A stretch of DNA of 64,000 nt from Myxococcus stipitatus (GCF_021412625.1 NZ_JAKCFI010000007.1:496001-560000), one strand, 5' to 3'. Numbered from the stretch's first letter, positions 54,111 to 63,243 are shown. Notes: generated by a model not told the origin, from the letters alone. Made by a program: numbers and translations.

Positions 54111-55025
54111 TCAGTCGCCGCGGGCGTAGGCGACCGCGAGCTGCCCGGCGAACCGGGCGTTGTTCGTGAGCAGCGCCAGGTTGGCCTTGAGCGTCTTGCC
54201 GCCGGAGCGCTTCGCGAGGTTCGACAGGAGGAAGGGCGTCACGGCCTTGCCCCGCACTCCCTGCTGCTCGGCCTCGGCGAGCGCCGACGCGATGTGCAGC
54301 TCCACGTCACCCCGGGGCAGCGCCGTCTCCTCGGGAGGAGGCACGGTGTAGAGCACGCCCCCACCCTGCCCCAGCGTCTCGAAGCGGATGCGCGCGATGC
54401 GCGCCGCGGTGGCGATGTCGTCCACGCGGTGCTCCAGCTTCAGCCCGGACTCGCGGCTGTAGAAGGACGGCAGCTCATCGGTGCCCACGCCGATGACGGG
54501 CACGCCCGCGGTCTCCAGCAGCTCCATCGTCTTGGGCAGGTCGAGCACGGACTTGGCGCCCGCGCACACCACGGCCACGGGGAAGCGCGCCAGCGCGGAG
54601 ATGTCCTGGGAGATGTCCCAGTGCTCGGACGCGCCCCGGTGCACCCCGCCGATGCCGCCCGTGGCGAAGACGCGGATGCCGGCCGCCGCCGCCAGCTCGC
54701 ACGTGGAGCTCACGGTGGTGCCTCCCGACGCGCGCGTGGCCAGCGCCACCGCCAGATCCCGGGAGCCGAGCTTCAGCAGCCGCTCCTTGCCCTCGGCCAG
54801 CCGGCGCAGCGCGGCCTCCTCCAGGCCGATGCACACCTCGCCGTCCACGACGGCGATGGCGGCGGGCACGGCACCGGCGCGACGGACGGCCTCCTCGCAC
54901 GCGCGCGCCGCCGCGAGGTTGTCCGGGTATGGCAGCCCCTGCGCCACCACACTCGTCTCCAGGGCGACGATGGGCTTCCCCTCGTCGCGAGCGCGCCGCA
55001 CCTCGTCCGAAAAGCGTAGTTCCAT
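54111..55025 (-). CDS. psuG: Pseudouridine-5'-phosphate glycosidase
   Basis: A 304-residue enzyme of the PsuG/IndA family, which splits pseudouridine 5'-phosphate to uracil and ribose 5-phosphate. Diagnostic motifs are IVALETSVVAQGLPYPDN, GGTTVSSTCELAAAAGIRVFATGG, IGGVHRGASEHWDISQD and CAGAKSVLDLPKTMELLET. No PsuK-type kinase gene is adjacent, so the phosphorylation step must be encoded elsewhere. Start ATG 55025; the length matches the family. Confidence 0.95.
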   Translation of the reverse strand: MELRFSDEVRRARDEGKPIVALETSVVAQGLPYPDNLAAARACEEAVRRAGAVPAAIAVVDGEVCIGLEEAALRRLAEGKERLLKLGSRDLAVALATRASGGTTVSSTCELAAAAGIRVFATGGIGGVHRGASEHWDISQDISALARFPVAVVCAGAKSVLDLPKTMELLETAGVPVIGVGTDELPSFYSRESGLKLEHRVDDIATAARIARIRFETLGQGGGVLYTVPPPEETALPRGDVELHIASALAEAEQQGVRGKAVTPFLLSNLAKRSGGKTLKANLALLTNNARFAGQLAVAYARGD

Positions 55026-55125
55026 GGGCGCGCGTTCTTACCACGCCCGCCTCGCGGACGAGCCCGGCCCATGGGGAAAGGTCGGCTTGCATGCGCGGCC
55101 CCCGGGCCTTATTCCCTCGCGCGCC

Positions 55126-56034
55126 GTGCCCTCCTCGACAGTCACCGCCCCCGCCGCCCCTGCCCGGACCTTCTCCTCGTCGGACCTGGCCATCCTCGGC
55201 GTGGTCATCGTCTGGGGCTCCAACTACACGGTGGTGAAGGAGGCGCTGGACACGATTCCGCCCCTGGCCTTCATGTCGCTGCGCTTCACCATCGCGTCGG
55301 TGGCGATGGCGGCGCTGCTGTGGAAGGTCGAGGGCTGGAAGCCCCTGTCACGGCCGGTGTTCCTCAAGCTGGCCGGGCTGGGGCTGGTGGGCAACACGGT
55401 GTACCAGCTGTGCTTCATCCTCGGCGTGGCGAACACGACGGCGGCGAACAGCGGGCTGTTGACGGCGACGACGCCCGTGCTCGTGGCGGGGCTCGGCGCG
55501 GCGCTGGGCGTGGACCGGCTGACGCGGCCGCTGGTGACGAGCCTGTCGCTGGCGGTGGTGGGCATGCTGATGATCGTCCTCGCGCGCGGTCCCTCCATGG
55601 CGGGGGGCAGCCGGCTGGGCGACGGGCTCATCCTGGGCGCCTGCGTATGCTGGGCGGTGTACACGGTGGGCATCCGCTCCGTCGGCCCCGAGGTGTCCGC
55701 GCTGCGCGTCACCGCCATCACCATGCTGACCGGGGCGCCGGGCGTCATCCTCGCGGGGATTCCCTCGGTGCTCGCGCTCGACACGGCCTCCATCGGCGCG
55801 GGCTCCTGGCTGGGCGTGGTGTACTCGGCGCTGATTCCGCTCGTGGTCGCCTACTACATCTGGGGCCGCACCGTGCAGCAGGTGGGCAGCGCGCGGGCCT
55901 CGCTCTACAACACGGGCGTCCCGGTGGTGGCGGCCCTCACCGCCTGGGTCGTGCGCGGGGATCGCCCCACGGGACTCCAGCTCCTGGGGGCGGCCTTCAT
56001 CATCACCGGCGTGCTGCTCGGCCGACGGAAGTGA
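55126..56034 (+). CDS. EamA/DMT-family transporter
   Basis: A 302-residue inner-membrane protein with ten hydrophobic helices in two EamA halves. It opens with LAILGVVIVWGSNYTVVKEA and has the repeat features (MSLRFTIASV, NTTAANSGLLTATTPVLVA, GILG-like GDGLILGACVCWAVYTVG). It probably exports a small metabolite or amino acid. The start is a GTG at 55126 with no clear ribosome site; downstream alternatives would cut into the first helix. It ends 9 bp before the convergent FHA gene. Confidence 0.9.
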   Translation: MPSSTVTAPAAPARTFSSSDLAILGVVIVWGSNYTVVKEALDTIPPLAFMSLRFTIASVAMAALLWKVEGWKPLSRPVFLKLAGLGLVGNTVYQLCFILGVANTTAANSGLLTATTPVLVAGLGAALGVDRLTRPLVTSLSLAVVGMLMIVLARGPSMAGGSRLGDGLILGACVCWAVYTVGIRSVGPEVSALRVTAITMLTGAPGVILAGIPSVLALDTASIGAGSWLGVVYSALIPLVVAYYIWGRTVQQVGSARASLYNTGVPVVAALTAWVVRGDRPTGLQLLGAAFIITGVLLGRRK

Positions 56035-56043
56035 CGCGGCGCC

Positions 56044-57741
56044 TCAGCCGCGCCGGTTCCGCTCCACGGTGAGCCCGTACTCCTCGATCTTCTTGTCGAG
56101 CGTCGGACGGCTGATGCCCAGGAGCGTCGCGGCCCGGACCTTCTTGCCGCCCGCCTCACGCAGCGCCTCCGAGATGGCGTCACGCTCCAGGCGCGCCACC
56201 CGCTCCTGCAACGTCCGCCCCTCCGCCCCACCCTCCTGGATTTCGGGCGGGAGCTGGAGCGCGCCCACGCGCCCGCCGGCGTAGAGCAGCCCCAGCCGCT
56301 CGCCCACCAGCTCCAGCTCGCGGACATTCTGCGGCCAGCCATATTCGGACAGGAGCCGACGCGCGTCCGGCCCCAGCACGGGAGGCTCCTTGCTCACCCG
56401 TCGCGCCGCGCGGCTGACGAAGAACTCGGTGAGCACCAGGACGTCGGCGCGGCGCTCGCGCAACGCGGGCACCTCCAGCTCGAACCCCATCAGGCTCCGC
56501 CCCAGCGCCGGCTCCAACCCACCCTTCGAGGTCATCACCGGGAGCGACGCCGTCGAGGTGACGATGAGGCGCACGTCCACGGGCTCCTCGCCCCCCTGCC
56601 GCGCGGGAGCCGTGCGCCGCGCGAGCAGCCGCGCCAGCCGCTCCGCCAGCGGCTTCGGCAGCGCCTCGACGTGCTGGAGCACCAGCGAGCCCCGGTCGGC
56701 GCGCAGCAGCGCCGAGGCCACGGGGGGCTGCCCCGGCGCGCTGGCCCGCCCCAGCAGCACCTCCTCCACCTGCTCCGCGGGGAGTCGACAGTCCACCACC
56801 ACCAGGGGCTCGAGCGCCCGCGGCGAGCGAGCATGGACGGTCCGCGCGAGCAGCGTCTTGCCCGCGCCCGGCTCGCCGTGAATCACCACCGGCGCGGCGC
56901 TGTTCGCCGCGCGCCGCGCGCTCTCCAGCAGCGCGCGCAGGGGCCGCGAGCCCCCCAGCATCACCGGCGTCGAGGACTCCGCCTCGCCCCGGGAGCGCAC
57001 CGCCGTGTACGCCTCGCCGCCCAACCGCCCGAGCGCGGCGAGCAGCTGCCCCTCGCCCCCCGTGAAGGGCGAGTCCCCTCGCACCGCGTAGAGGACGCCG
57101 AAGGGCATGCCCCCGGACGCCACCAGCGGCGCGCACAGCTCCGTCTCCGCCTCGACCAGCTCCTTGCGATCCAACGCCACCTGCGCGAGCAGGCGCGGCA
57201 CGGACACGGACTCCGCGCCGGAGATGGCCGCCGTCAGCAGTCCCGTCCCGTTGCCCAGCAGGGCCGCGGCGCGGTCCGCGCTGAGCGCACGGGCCACCTC
57301 CTCCGCCAGCCGCCGCAGCACCATGGCCTCGCTGGTGGCGCCCAGCAGCGCCGTGCCCGCCGAATAGAGCGCCGCCGCCGCCCCCACGTGGGGCAGCACC
57401 TCCTCGATGGGGACGTGCCCCGGGGAGGTGGGCCCGCCCTCCACCAGCGTCACCGCGGGCGGCTCGAACACGGCGGTCGTCGCGCCCACCCGGACGCGAT
57501 CCCCGGGCACCAGCACCACCTCCGCGCTGATGCGCGCGCCGTTGACGAGCGTCCCGTTGCGCGAGTCCAGGTCCTTCAGCCGGACCTGCCCGTCGAGCAC
57601 GGACAACTGCGCGTGCTTGCGGGACACCTGGTCGTCGCGCAGCGGGATGTCACACGACGGACTGCGGCCAATGGCCATGTCCGCGTGAATCTCGTAGCGG
57701 CGTCCCGCGGACGGGCCGGTGAGCAGCAGCAGGGCGGGCAT
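56044..57741 (-). CDS. FHA-GAF-AAA+-Fis regulator with degenerate ATPase motifs
   Basis: A 565-residue protein shaped like a sigma-54 activator. FHA domain (1-95, IGRSPSCDIPL, QVSRKHAQLSV, SRNGTLVNG), GAF-like domain (about 115-250), AAA+ domain (about 262-480) and Fis-type HTH (about 520-562, KVRAATLLGISRPTLDKKI). Walker A is kept (GEPGAGKTLLA). The GAFTGA loop is absent, and the Walker B region reads RGSLVLQHVEAL with no Asp-Glu. It should therefore bind phosphothreonine partners and DNA but not remodel sigma-54 polymerase in the usual way. Confidence 0.88.
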   Translation of the reverse strand: MPALLLLTGPSAGRRYEIHADMAIGRSPSCDIPLRDDQVSRKHAQLSVLDGQVRLKDLDSRNGTLVNGARISAEVVLVPGDRVRVGATTAVFEPPAVTLVEGGPTSPGHVPIEEVLPHVGAAAALYSAGTALLGATSEAMVLRRLAEEVARALSADRAAALLGNGTGLLTAAISGAESVSVPRLLAQVALDRKELVEAETELCAPLVASGGMPFGVLYAVRGDSPFTGGEGQLLAALGRLGGEAYTAVRSRGEAESSTPVMLGGSRPLRALLESARRAANSAAPVVIHGEPGAGKTLLARTVHARSPRALEPLVVVDCRLPAEQVEEVLLGRASAPGQPPVASALLRADRGSLVLQHVEALPKPLAERLARLLARRTAPARQGGEEPVDVRLIVTSTASLPVMTSKGGLEPALGRSLMGFELEVPALRERRADVLVLTEFFVSRAARRVSKEPPVLGPDARRLLSEYGWPQNVRELELVGERLGLLYAGGRVGALQLPPEIQEGGAEGRTLQERVARLERDAISEALREAGGKKVRAATLLGISRPTLDKKIEEYGLTVERNRRG

Positions 57742-57794
57742 GGAGCCCGAAGCCTAGCGCCCCCGGAGGTCCGGGCAAGCGCCCCCGTGTGTCA

Positions 57795-58967
57795 CTACAT
57801 GGGGCGCTCTGCGTTCAACAAGGCGCGGATCTCGCCCTCGTCGAGCGCCCGTCCCTCGCGGCTGAGCGCCAGCGCGTTGACCTGGGTCTCTTCCACCTCC
57901 ACGTGGGCGCCCTTGCGCCACTCCGTGGTGTGCACCGCGCCATCCACCAGCTTGCCCACGAGGCTGCCCTCGTCCCGGGCCATGACCTCCAGCCACAGGT
58001 TCTCCACCACGGTGTTGCCATCCGGGTGGGTGTCGAACGGCGCGCGGACGAGGAACGTCAGCGGCTCCATCAGCCCCTTGCGCTGGAAGCGCGCGAGGAA
58101 CGCCGGCAACAGCGCCTGGGCCTCGCGGCGCATGGACTCCGTCTGCTCCTCGGGCTCCTGGGCGAAGCGCTCCCGGTAGGGCGCCAGCAGCTGGGACGTG
58201 TTGTGCCGCCCCAGGGGCGAGACGACCGTGAGGAAGAGGCTCTCGTGCCCCTCGAACGTCTCCAACGGCACGCCCAGCAGGTTGGTCCGCGCTTCCTCGG
58301 ACGGGACGACCATGAAGGACTGCCCCTCGCTGGTCCCCACCTGCGAGCGCAGCGCCGGCCCCTGCCCGAAGGCCAGGTCCGTGCACAGCTCGTGGAGGAA
58401 GCTCTCCGCCGGCAGCAGGTCCTGCTCCGCCAGGTGGAAGATCTCCAGGTCCCGGGCCCCGAACTTCTCCATCCCGTGCGAGTGGACCCACAGGGGCGTG
58501 TCCCCCTCCGCCACCTCCACCGCGTGCAGGTGCACGTGGTCCCGGATGTCGAAGTCCAACTCCGTGATTTCCACGACATCCTCGGGCTCGTGGAGCTTGA
58601 AGGCGGTCAGGTCCACGAGGACGCCGGGCACGTGCTCCAGCAGCGTGCGCACGGCCCACAGCGCCTCGAACACGGGCAGCGTGGGCTGGGGACCGCCGGG
58701 CTCGAGGGACAGGTGGTAGAAGGCCTTGGCCCGGCTCAGGCGGTCGAAGGCCTCCGGGCTGCCGCTGTAGGCCGCCTTGTTGAAGCGCGGCAGCCCCTCC
58801 ATCCCCACCGTCCGGCGCACGTGCACCTCCGAGCTGTCCGCTCGGAGCACGAACCCCTGTCCGTCCTCGCTCGCGTTGAACTCCACCTCGTCCGTCGCGA
58901 ACGAGGCCCGCAGCGCGTCGAGCGGCGCCGGCCCTTCCTGCTCCGTCGCCAGGAGGTAGACCTCCAT
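57795..58967 (-). CDS. DUF4026/DUF2314-type protein
   Basis: A 390-residue soluble protein. The C-terminal about 75 residues fit DUF2314 (NLWLEVMARDEGSLVGKLVD, WRKGAHVEVEETQVNAL). The middle has an alpha/beta region (PLWVHSHGMEKFGARDLEIF, ESLFLTVVSPLGRH) resembling DUF4026. No catalytic motif is known. Its ATG (58965-58967) overlaps the deoxynucleoside kinase stop (58967-58969) as TGATG, so its translation is coupled to that kinase. Confidence 0.8.
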   Translation of the reverse strand: MEVYLLATEQEGPAPLDALRASFATDEVEFNASEDGQGFVLRADSSEVHVRRTVGMEGLPRFNKAAYSGSPEAFDRLSRAKAFYHLSLEPGGPQPTLPVFEALWAVRTLLEHVPGVLVDLTAFKLHEPEDVVEITELDFDIRDHVHLHAVEVAEGDTPLWVHSHGMEKFGARDLEIFHLAEQDLLPAESFLHELCTDLAFGQGPALRSQVGTSEGQSFMVVPSEEARTNLLGVPLETFEGHESLFLTVVSPLGRHNTSQLLAPYRERFAQEPEEQTESMRREAQALLPAFLARFQRKGLMEPLTFLVRAPFDTHPDGNTVVENLWLEVMARDEGSLVGKLVDGAVHTTEWRKGAHVEVEETQVNALALSREGRALDEGEIRALLNAERPM

Positions 58968-59581
58968 CACAGGTGCTTCTCGATTTGCCGAAAGAGGTCC
59001 ACGCGGTCCACCAGGTTGGTCAGGTAGTCGAGCTTGTCGGTGGCGAGCACCAGTACCGGAGACAGCCGGTAGGCCCCGAACCATTCCTCGTACAGGGCGT
59101 TGAGGCGCTGGAGATAGCGGGTGGGGATGTCCTTCTCCATGGTGCGCCCCCGGATGCGGATGCGCTCGCGCAGCGTCTGGACGGGGCAGCGCAGGTAGAT
59201 CATCAGGTCGGGGGGCCGCAAGGACTCCGAGATGGTCTCGTACAGCTCGCAGTACGTCTTCCAGTCGCGCTTGTCGATGAGCCGCTGGCGATGGAGGTTC
59301 TTGGCGAATATCTCCGCGTCCTCGTAGAGGGTGCGGTCCTGGAGCACGGTACCGGGCGTACGCTCCAACTCCCGGTGCAGACGGAACTTGTGCGTCAGGA
59401 AGAAGAGCTGTGAGCGGAAGGCCCACGTCTTCATGTCCTTGTAGAAGTCCGCGAGGTAGGGGTTCTGGTCATTGGGCTCGAAGGACGGTGTCAGCTCGTA
59501 CTTCCGGCAGAGGAAGGACGTGAGCTCCGTCTTCCCGGCGCCGATGTTGCCCGCGATGGCGATGAACTTTTTCCTGGCCAC
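58967..59581 (-). CDS. Deoxynucleoside kinase
   Basis: A 204-residue dNK-family kinase. It has the P-loop AGNIGAGKTELTSFL, the substrate-loop segment FRSQLFFLTHKFRLH, the DR-motif QDRTLYEDAEIFA and a lid arginine cluster RERIRIRGRTMEKD. It phosphorylates salvaged deoxynucleosides to monophosphates; base specificity is not readable. The start is GTG 59581 (MARKKFIAIAG), with aaggg 5-9 nt upstream. It is first in an operon with the DUF2314 gene. Confidence 0.93.
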   Translation of the reverse strand: MARKKFIAIAGNIGAGKTELTSFLCRKYELTPSFEPNDQNPYLADFYKDMKTWAFRSQLFFLTHKFRLHRELERTPGTVLQDRTLYEDAEIFAKNLHRQRLIDKRDWKTYCELYETISESLRPPDLMIYLRCPVQTLRERIRIRGRTMEKDIPTRYLQRLNALYEEWFGAYRLSPVLVLATDKLDYLTNLVDRVDLFRQIEKHL

Positions 59582-59815
59582 GCAACCCTTGCTTGTAACC
59601 CCGCCGAGCGGCGCGCACCAGAAACAAGGTAAGGGGGGACGTGGTAGAAGACCTGCATGCCCCCACGCCGTCCCCTCCGCCAGTCCCGGGCGTCGCTCCC
59701 CTTCGGGGTGCGAGCCTCCGCCCGGCTGGCCGGGAGCCGGCGGCCCCAGGGGGGGCATGCCCACGGGCCGCGCCCTCGCCGGCCCGCTACCGGCCCCGCG
59801 GAGGGGGGCTGAGGG

Positions 59816-60613
59816 ATGCGCAAGCTCTTCTGCATGTTGACGGCCGGCGTCTGGACCATCGTCTGCTTCCCGCTGGCCATCCTGGCGATGGTCCTCACGT
59901 TCCGGGCCTCCAACTCCCTGTGGGTGGTCCGGGAGCTCTGGTCGCCGGTGCTGCTGTGGGCGGGGGGCGCGAAGCTGGAGGTGAGCGGCAGCGAGAACGT
60001 GGACCCGAAGCGGCCCACCATCTACGTGGCCAACCACCAGTCCACGCTCGACATCCCGGCGCACTTCGTCGCGGTGCCGGTGCCCTTCCGCTACGTGGCC
60101 AAGGAGCAGCTCAAGTGGGTGCCGCTCATCGGCTGGTACCTCGCCGCGGCGGGCCACGTCTTCATCAACCGGAGTGATCGCCACAAGGCCATCGCCTCGC
60201 TGGACCGGGCCGCGGAGAAGATTCGCGGGGGCATCAGCATCTTCCTGTATCCGGAGGGCACCCGCTCCGAGGACGGGCGCATCCTGCCCTTCAAGAAGGG
60301 CCCCTTCGCGCTCGCCCTGAAGGCCCGCGTCCCCGTCTGCCCCGTCACCATCGAGGGCTCGGGCGCGCTGATGCCCAAGAACAGCTGGAACATCACCCCG
60401 GGCCCCGTGCGCGTGCGCATCGGCAAGCCCATCGACACGACGGGCTTCGCCGAGGATGACCGCGAGGGCCTGGCGCGCGCGGTTCGCGCGGTCATCATCG
60501 AGGACAGCCTCGCGCTCGGCGGCAAGGGGGGCGACGCCGAGGACGCCATCGCGGCCGCGGGCGGCGAGGGCATCGGCGCCGCCAGCTCCCCTCGCGCCTC
60601 CACCCCAGCCTGA
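59816..60613 (+). CDS. plsC: 1-acyl-sn-glycerol-3-phosphate acyltransferase
   Basis: A 265-residue membrane-bound acyltransferase of phospholipid synthesis. It has an N-terminal hydrophobic anchor (MRKLFCMLTAGVWTIVCFPL), catalytic HX4D (ANHQSTLDIPA), the FINRSDRHKA block, and FLYPEGTRSEDG for glycerol-phosphate binding, then VCPVTIEGSG. The tail beyond about 235 is Gly/Ala-rich. It acylates lysophosphatidic acid to phosphatidic acid. It is followed at 11 bp by a TPR lipoprotein gene. Confidence 0.95.
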   Translation: MRKLFCMLTAGVWTIVCFPLAILAMVLTFRASNSLWVVRELWSPVLLWAGGAKLEVSGSENVDPKRPTIYVANHQSTLDIPAHFVAVPVPFRYVAKEQLKWVPLIGWYLAAAGHVFINRSDRHKAIASLDRAAEKIRGGISIFLYPEGTRSEDGRILPFKKGPFALALKARVPVCPVTIEGSGALMPKNSWNITPGPVRVRIGKPIDTTGFAEDDREGLARAVRAVIIEDSLALGGKGGDAEDAIAAAGGEGIGAASSPRASTPA

Positions 60614-60624
60614 GACGTTCTCCC

Positions 60625-62016
60625 GTGAAGACGACCTCCGTCCGCCGTTTCCACCCCTGGGCCCGCGCCGCGGTGCTGGGCCTGGGCCTCGTCACCGCCG
60701 GCTGCGGCCACACCCAGGCCGCCACCACGTCCGCCGTGGAGCGCCCCTCCGACGAGCGGTCCAAGGCCCGCGCCTATCTCGACGAGAACCAGCCCCAGAA
60801 GGCGCTGGGCATCCTGCGGGAGCTGCACGCGCGCACCCCCGACGACCTGGACGTGGCCCGCACGCTGACGGAGGCCCACGTGAAGGCGGGGCGCGCGGAC
60901 GCGTGGATAGCGGAGCTCCAGGCGCGCATCGCCTCGGGTGAGCGCGCGGTGGACCAGTACATGCTGGGCCTCGCCCTCTTCTCCCGCGCCCGGGACGCGG
61001 GGGCCCCCGCCGTGGCCGCCTTCGAGCGCGCCATCGCCCTGGCTCCGGACACGGGCGAATACCACTACCGGCTCGGCGTCGCCCGCCTGGAGTCGGAGCA
61101 GTACGCCGCGGCGGTGGAGCCGCTGCGCAAGGCGGTGGCGCTCGCGCCCGAGCGCACCGCGTGGCACCTGCCCCTGGCCAAGGCGCTGCACCGCACCGGG
61201 GACGTGGACGGCGCGGTGAAGGCGCTGGGCGTGGTGGTGCGGGGACGGCCCTCGCCCGCGGACGTCGCCACCGCGCGCGCGCTGATGGAGCAGATCGCCG
61301 ACCCATTCAACGGCATCCCCAAGGCGGCCGAGGCCAAGTTCGAGGAGGGCCTGCGCCTCTTGAACGACCTGGACGCGCCCCAGCACGCCATCGTCGCCTT
61401 CGAGGAGGTCCTCCACGACTACCCGGACCTCGCGGTGCTGCACGCGCTGCTGGGCCTCGCCTACCAGCGCCTGGACGACGCGGGGCGCGCGGTGGACGAG
61501 TTCAAGCAGGCCATCGAGCGCGCGCCGCGCGACGGCAAGAACCACCTCTACCTGGGCGAGCTCTACCTGGCCCGCCAGCGCCCGGACGCGGCCCGCACCG
61601 CCTTCGAGCGCGCCATCGCCCTGCACCCGCTGCTGGACGTCGCCTGGTTCCGCCTGGGTGACCTGCACCTGGAGCGCAGGGACCTGACGGCCGCGCGAGA
61701 GGCCTTCTCCGTCGCCGCCTCCCTGCTCCCGGACGCCATCCCTCCCCGCGGCAAGCTCGCCCTCGTGTACCAGCTCGAGGGCGACTACCCCGCCGCCGAG
61801 CGCGAGCTGCGGCACGTGGTCGAAAAGGACCCGGAGAACGTGGAGTTCTCGCTGCGACTGGGCCTGCTCTTCACGGAGCAGTCGATGAAGTCCACGAAGC
61901 CCCAGGCGCGCAAGGCGGCGGCGGAGGAAGCGGAGAAGTGGCTCTCGAAGGTGCTCGAGGCGCAGCCGGAGAACGCGGTGGCCTCGCGCGCGCTGCAATC
62001 CCTCAAGGGCCAGTAG
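60625..62016 (+). CDS. TPR lipoprotein
   Basis: A 463-residue lipoprotein: signal and lipobox MKTTSVRRFHPWARAAVLGL then GLVTAGC. The rest is nine or more TPR units (e.g. EYHYRLGVARLESEQYAAAV, HLYLGELYLARQRPDAARTA), with regular 34-residue spacing. The GTG start at 60625 is 11 bp after plsC. It probably acts as a periplasmic scaffold; similar proteins support motility or secretion in myxobacteria. Function is unknown. Confidence 0.88.
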   Translation: MKTTSVRRFHPWARAAVLGLGLVTAGCGHTQAATTSAVERPSDERSKARAYLDENQPQKALGILRELHARTPDDLDVARTLTEAHVKAGRADAWIAELQARIASGERAVDQYMLGLALFSRARDAGAPAVAAFERAIALAPDTGEYHYRLGVARLESEQYAAAVEPLRKAVALAPERTAWHLPLAKALHRTGDVDGAVKALGVVVRGRPSPADVATARALMEQIADPFNGIPKAAEAKFEEGLRLLNDLDAPQHAIVAFEEVLHDYPDLAVLHALLGLAYQRLDDAGRAVDEFKQAIERAPRDGKNHLYLGELYLARQRPDAARTAFERAIALHPLLDVAWFRLGDLHLERRDLTAAREAFSVAASLLPDAIPPRGKLALVYQLEGDYPAAERELRHVVEKDPENVEFSLRLGLLFTEQSMKSTKPQARKAAAEEAEKWLSKVLEAQPENAVASRALQSLKGQ

Positions 62017-62052
62017 CCACCGGCGGCATTCGCCCTCTACACTTCCCGCCCG

Positions 62053-62712
62053 ATGAGCGACGGTCGCAAGTCTCCGCGCACGCCAACCAACCCTGGCACC
62101 CTGCCTCGGACTCCCACCAGTCCGGGGATGCCGAAAGCCCCGTCCAATCCCGGCACGCTCCGGGTGATGAGCGCGGCGCGGACCGCGCCCCTGCAGAAGG
62201 GCGGTGGGGACGGCCCGCTCGGCAAGCGCCTGGCGGGCGAGGCGTCGAACCAGGTCCTCAACGCCCTGTCCATCCTGAAGGAGCTGGCGGCGGACTTCCG
62301 TCAGAGGGATCGCTTCTTCAAGTACAAGGCGTCCATCATCGCCGGCTGGCTGATGCTGTCCGCGGCCAGCTTCGTCATCGCCTGCCCTGGCAGCTCCGTG
62401 AAGACGGGCGACATGGACGCGCGGCTGGTGCTGGGCGGGCGGGCGGATCGCCCCTCGGTCACCATCTGGAACGAGAGCCGCGACACGTGGAGGGACATCA
62501 CCCTCATCGTCAACGGCCAGTACCGGGCCGCCGTCGGCGCGGTGGGCCCCGGTGAGTCGATCACCCTGACGCCCAAGCAGCTCATCGGCTCCGCCGGCGC
62601 GGCGCCCGCGGACCTGCGCTTCGAGACGCTGGAGATGCGCACCCGCGACGACCAGGCGAACCTGACGGACAACCTCAACAAGGAGTGGGAGCGCCTGCGC
62701 AAGCCCCGCTAG
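62053..62712 (+). CDS. Membrane protein with Pro/Thr-rich N-terminal repeats
   Basis: A 219-residue protein. The first about 38 residues have three near-repeats of P-[TS]-[NS]-P-G (TPTNPGTLP, TPTSPGMPK, APSNPGTLR). A helical region follows, then one membrane segment near residues 96-112 (IAGWLMLSAASFVIAC) and an outer beta-rich domain (about 120-200, RPSVTIWNESRDTWRDITL). The Pro/Thr repeats would be cytoplasmic and could be phosphorylated. Not recognised; it follows the TPR gene by 36 bp. Confidence 0.75.
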   Translation: MSDGRKSPRTPTNPGTLPRTPTSPGMPKAPSNPGTLRVMSAARTAPLQKGGGDGPLGKRLAGEASNQVLNALSILKELAADFRQRDRFFKYKASIIAGWLMLSAASFVIACPGSSVKTGDMDARLVLGGRADRPSVTIWNESRDTWRDITLIVNGQYRAAVGAVGPGESITLTPKQLIGSAGAAPADLRFETLEMRTRDDQANLTDNLNKEWERLRKPR

Positions 62713-62742
62713 GGGCGCGCTGGCGGCCACCAGAAACACGAA

Positions 62743-62807
62743 GGGCGCCCTCCCCGTGGGAAGAGCGCCCCTCGCGTCGCCACCGGCCCCTCCCGTTCAG
62801 GAGGGGC
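62743..62807. terminator. Tandem hairpins ending the alpha operon and the plus-strand run
   Basis: A perfect 8-bp stem (gcccctcc 62786-62793, ggaggggc 62800-62807) lies 15 nt past the rplQ stop. A second, with outer stem gggcgc 62743-62748 / gcgccc 62765-62770, lies beyond it. On the minus strand the second is followed by ttcgtgtttc, a U-rich run. Together they can stop transcription from both sides. Confidence 0.7.
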
Positions 62808-62821
62808 GCGAAGGCCAGGCC

Positions 62822-63232
62822 TTACTCGGCCTTGGTCTCCTCGGTGGAGGGAGCGGCCTCGGCGGCCTTCTTCTCCGGGCGATCCACCAGCTCCAGCAGC
62901 GCCATCTCCGCCGCGTCGCCACGGCGGAAGCCGAGGCGCACGATGCGGGTGTAGCCACCGGGACGGCTGGCGTAACGCTCCTTGTACTCGCCGAAGACCT
63001 TCTGCAGCACCTCACGGTCCTTCACGGTCCGGGCCGCCAGGCGCACGTTGGAGAGACCACCACGCTTACCCAGCGTGATGATGCGCTCCGCCAGCTTCCG
63101 GGCCTCCTTGGCCTTGGGAAGCGTGGTGCGGATGGCCTGGTGCTCGAGCAGCGAGGTGACCATGTTGTTGAGCATCGCGAGCCGGTGGCTCGTGGTGCGG
63201 TGCAGCTTCCTTTGTCCGACCTTGTGACGCAT
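62822..63232 (-). CDS. rplQ: 50S ribosomal protein L17
   Basis: A 136-residue L17, opening MRHKVGQRKLHRTTSHRLAM with the family core LNNMVTSLLEHQAIRTTLPK, followed by VFGEYKERYASRPGGYTRI. Residues beyond about 118 are an acidic Ala/Glu tail. It is the last gene of the alpha operon, after rpoA. L17 binds near the tunnel exit of the 50S subunit. The gap to rpoA (182 bp) is wide for this gene pair. Confidence 0.98.
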   Translation of the reverse strand: MRHKVGQRKLHRTTSHRLAMLNNMVTSLLEHQAIRTTLPKAKEARKLAERIITLGKRGGLSNVRLAARTVKDREVLQKVFGEYKERYASRPGGYTRIVRLGFRRGDAAEMALLELVDRPEKKAAEAAPSTEETKAE

Positions 63233-63243
63233 CGTCGTGCTCC

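Noticed and set aside
60091..62739. Minus-strand open frame of about 880 codons opposite plsC and the TPR gene
   Set aside because: Spans three real plus-strand genes and has no recognisable domain.
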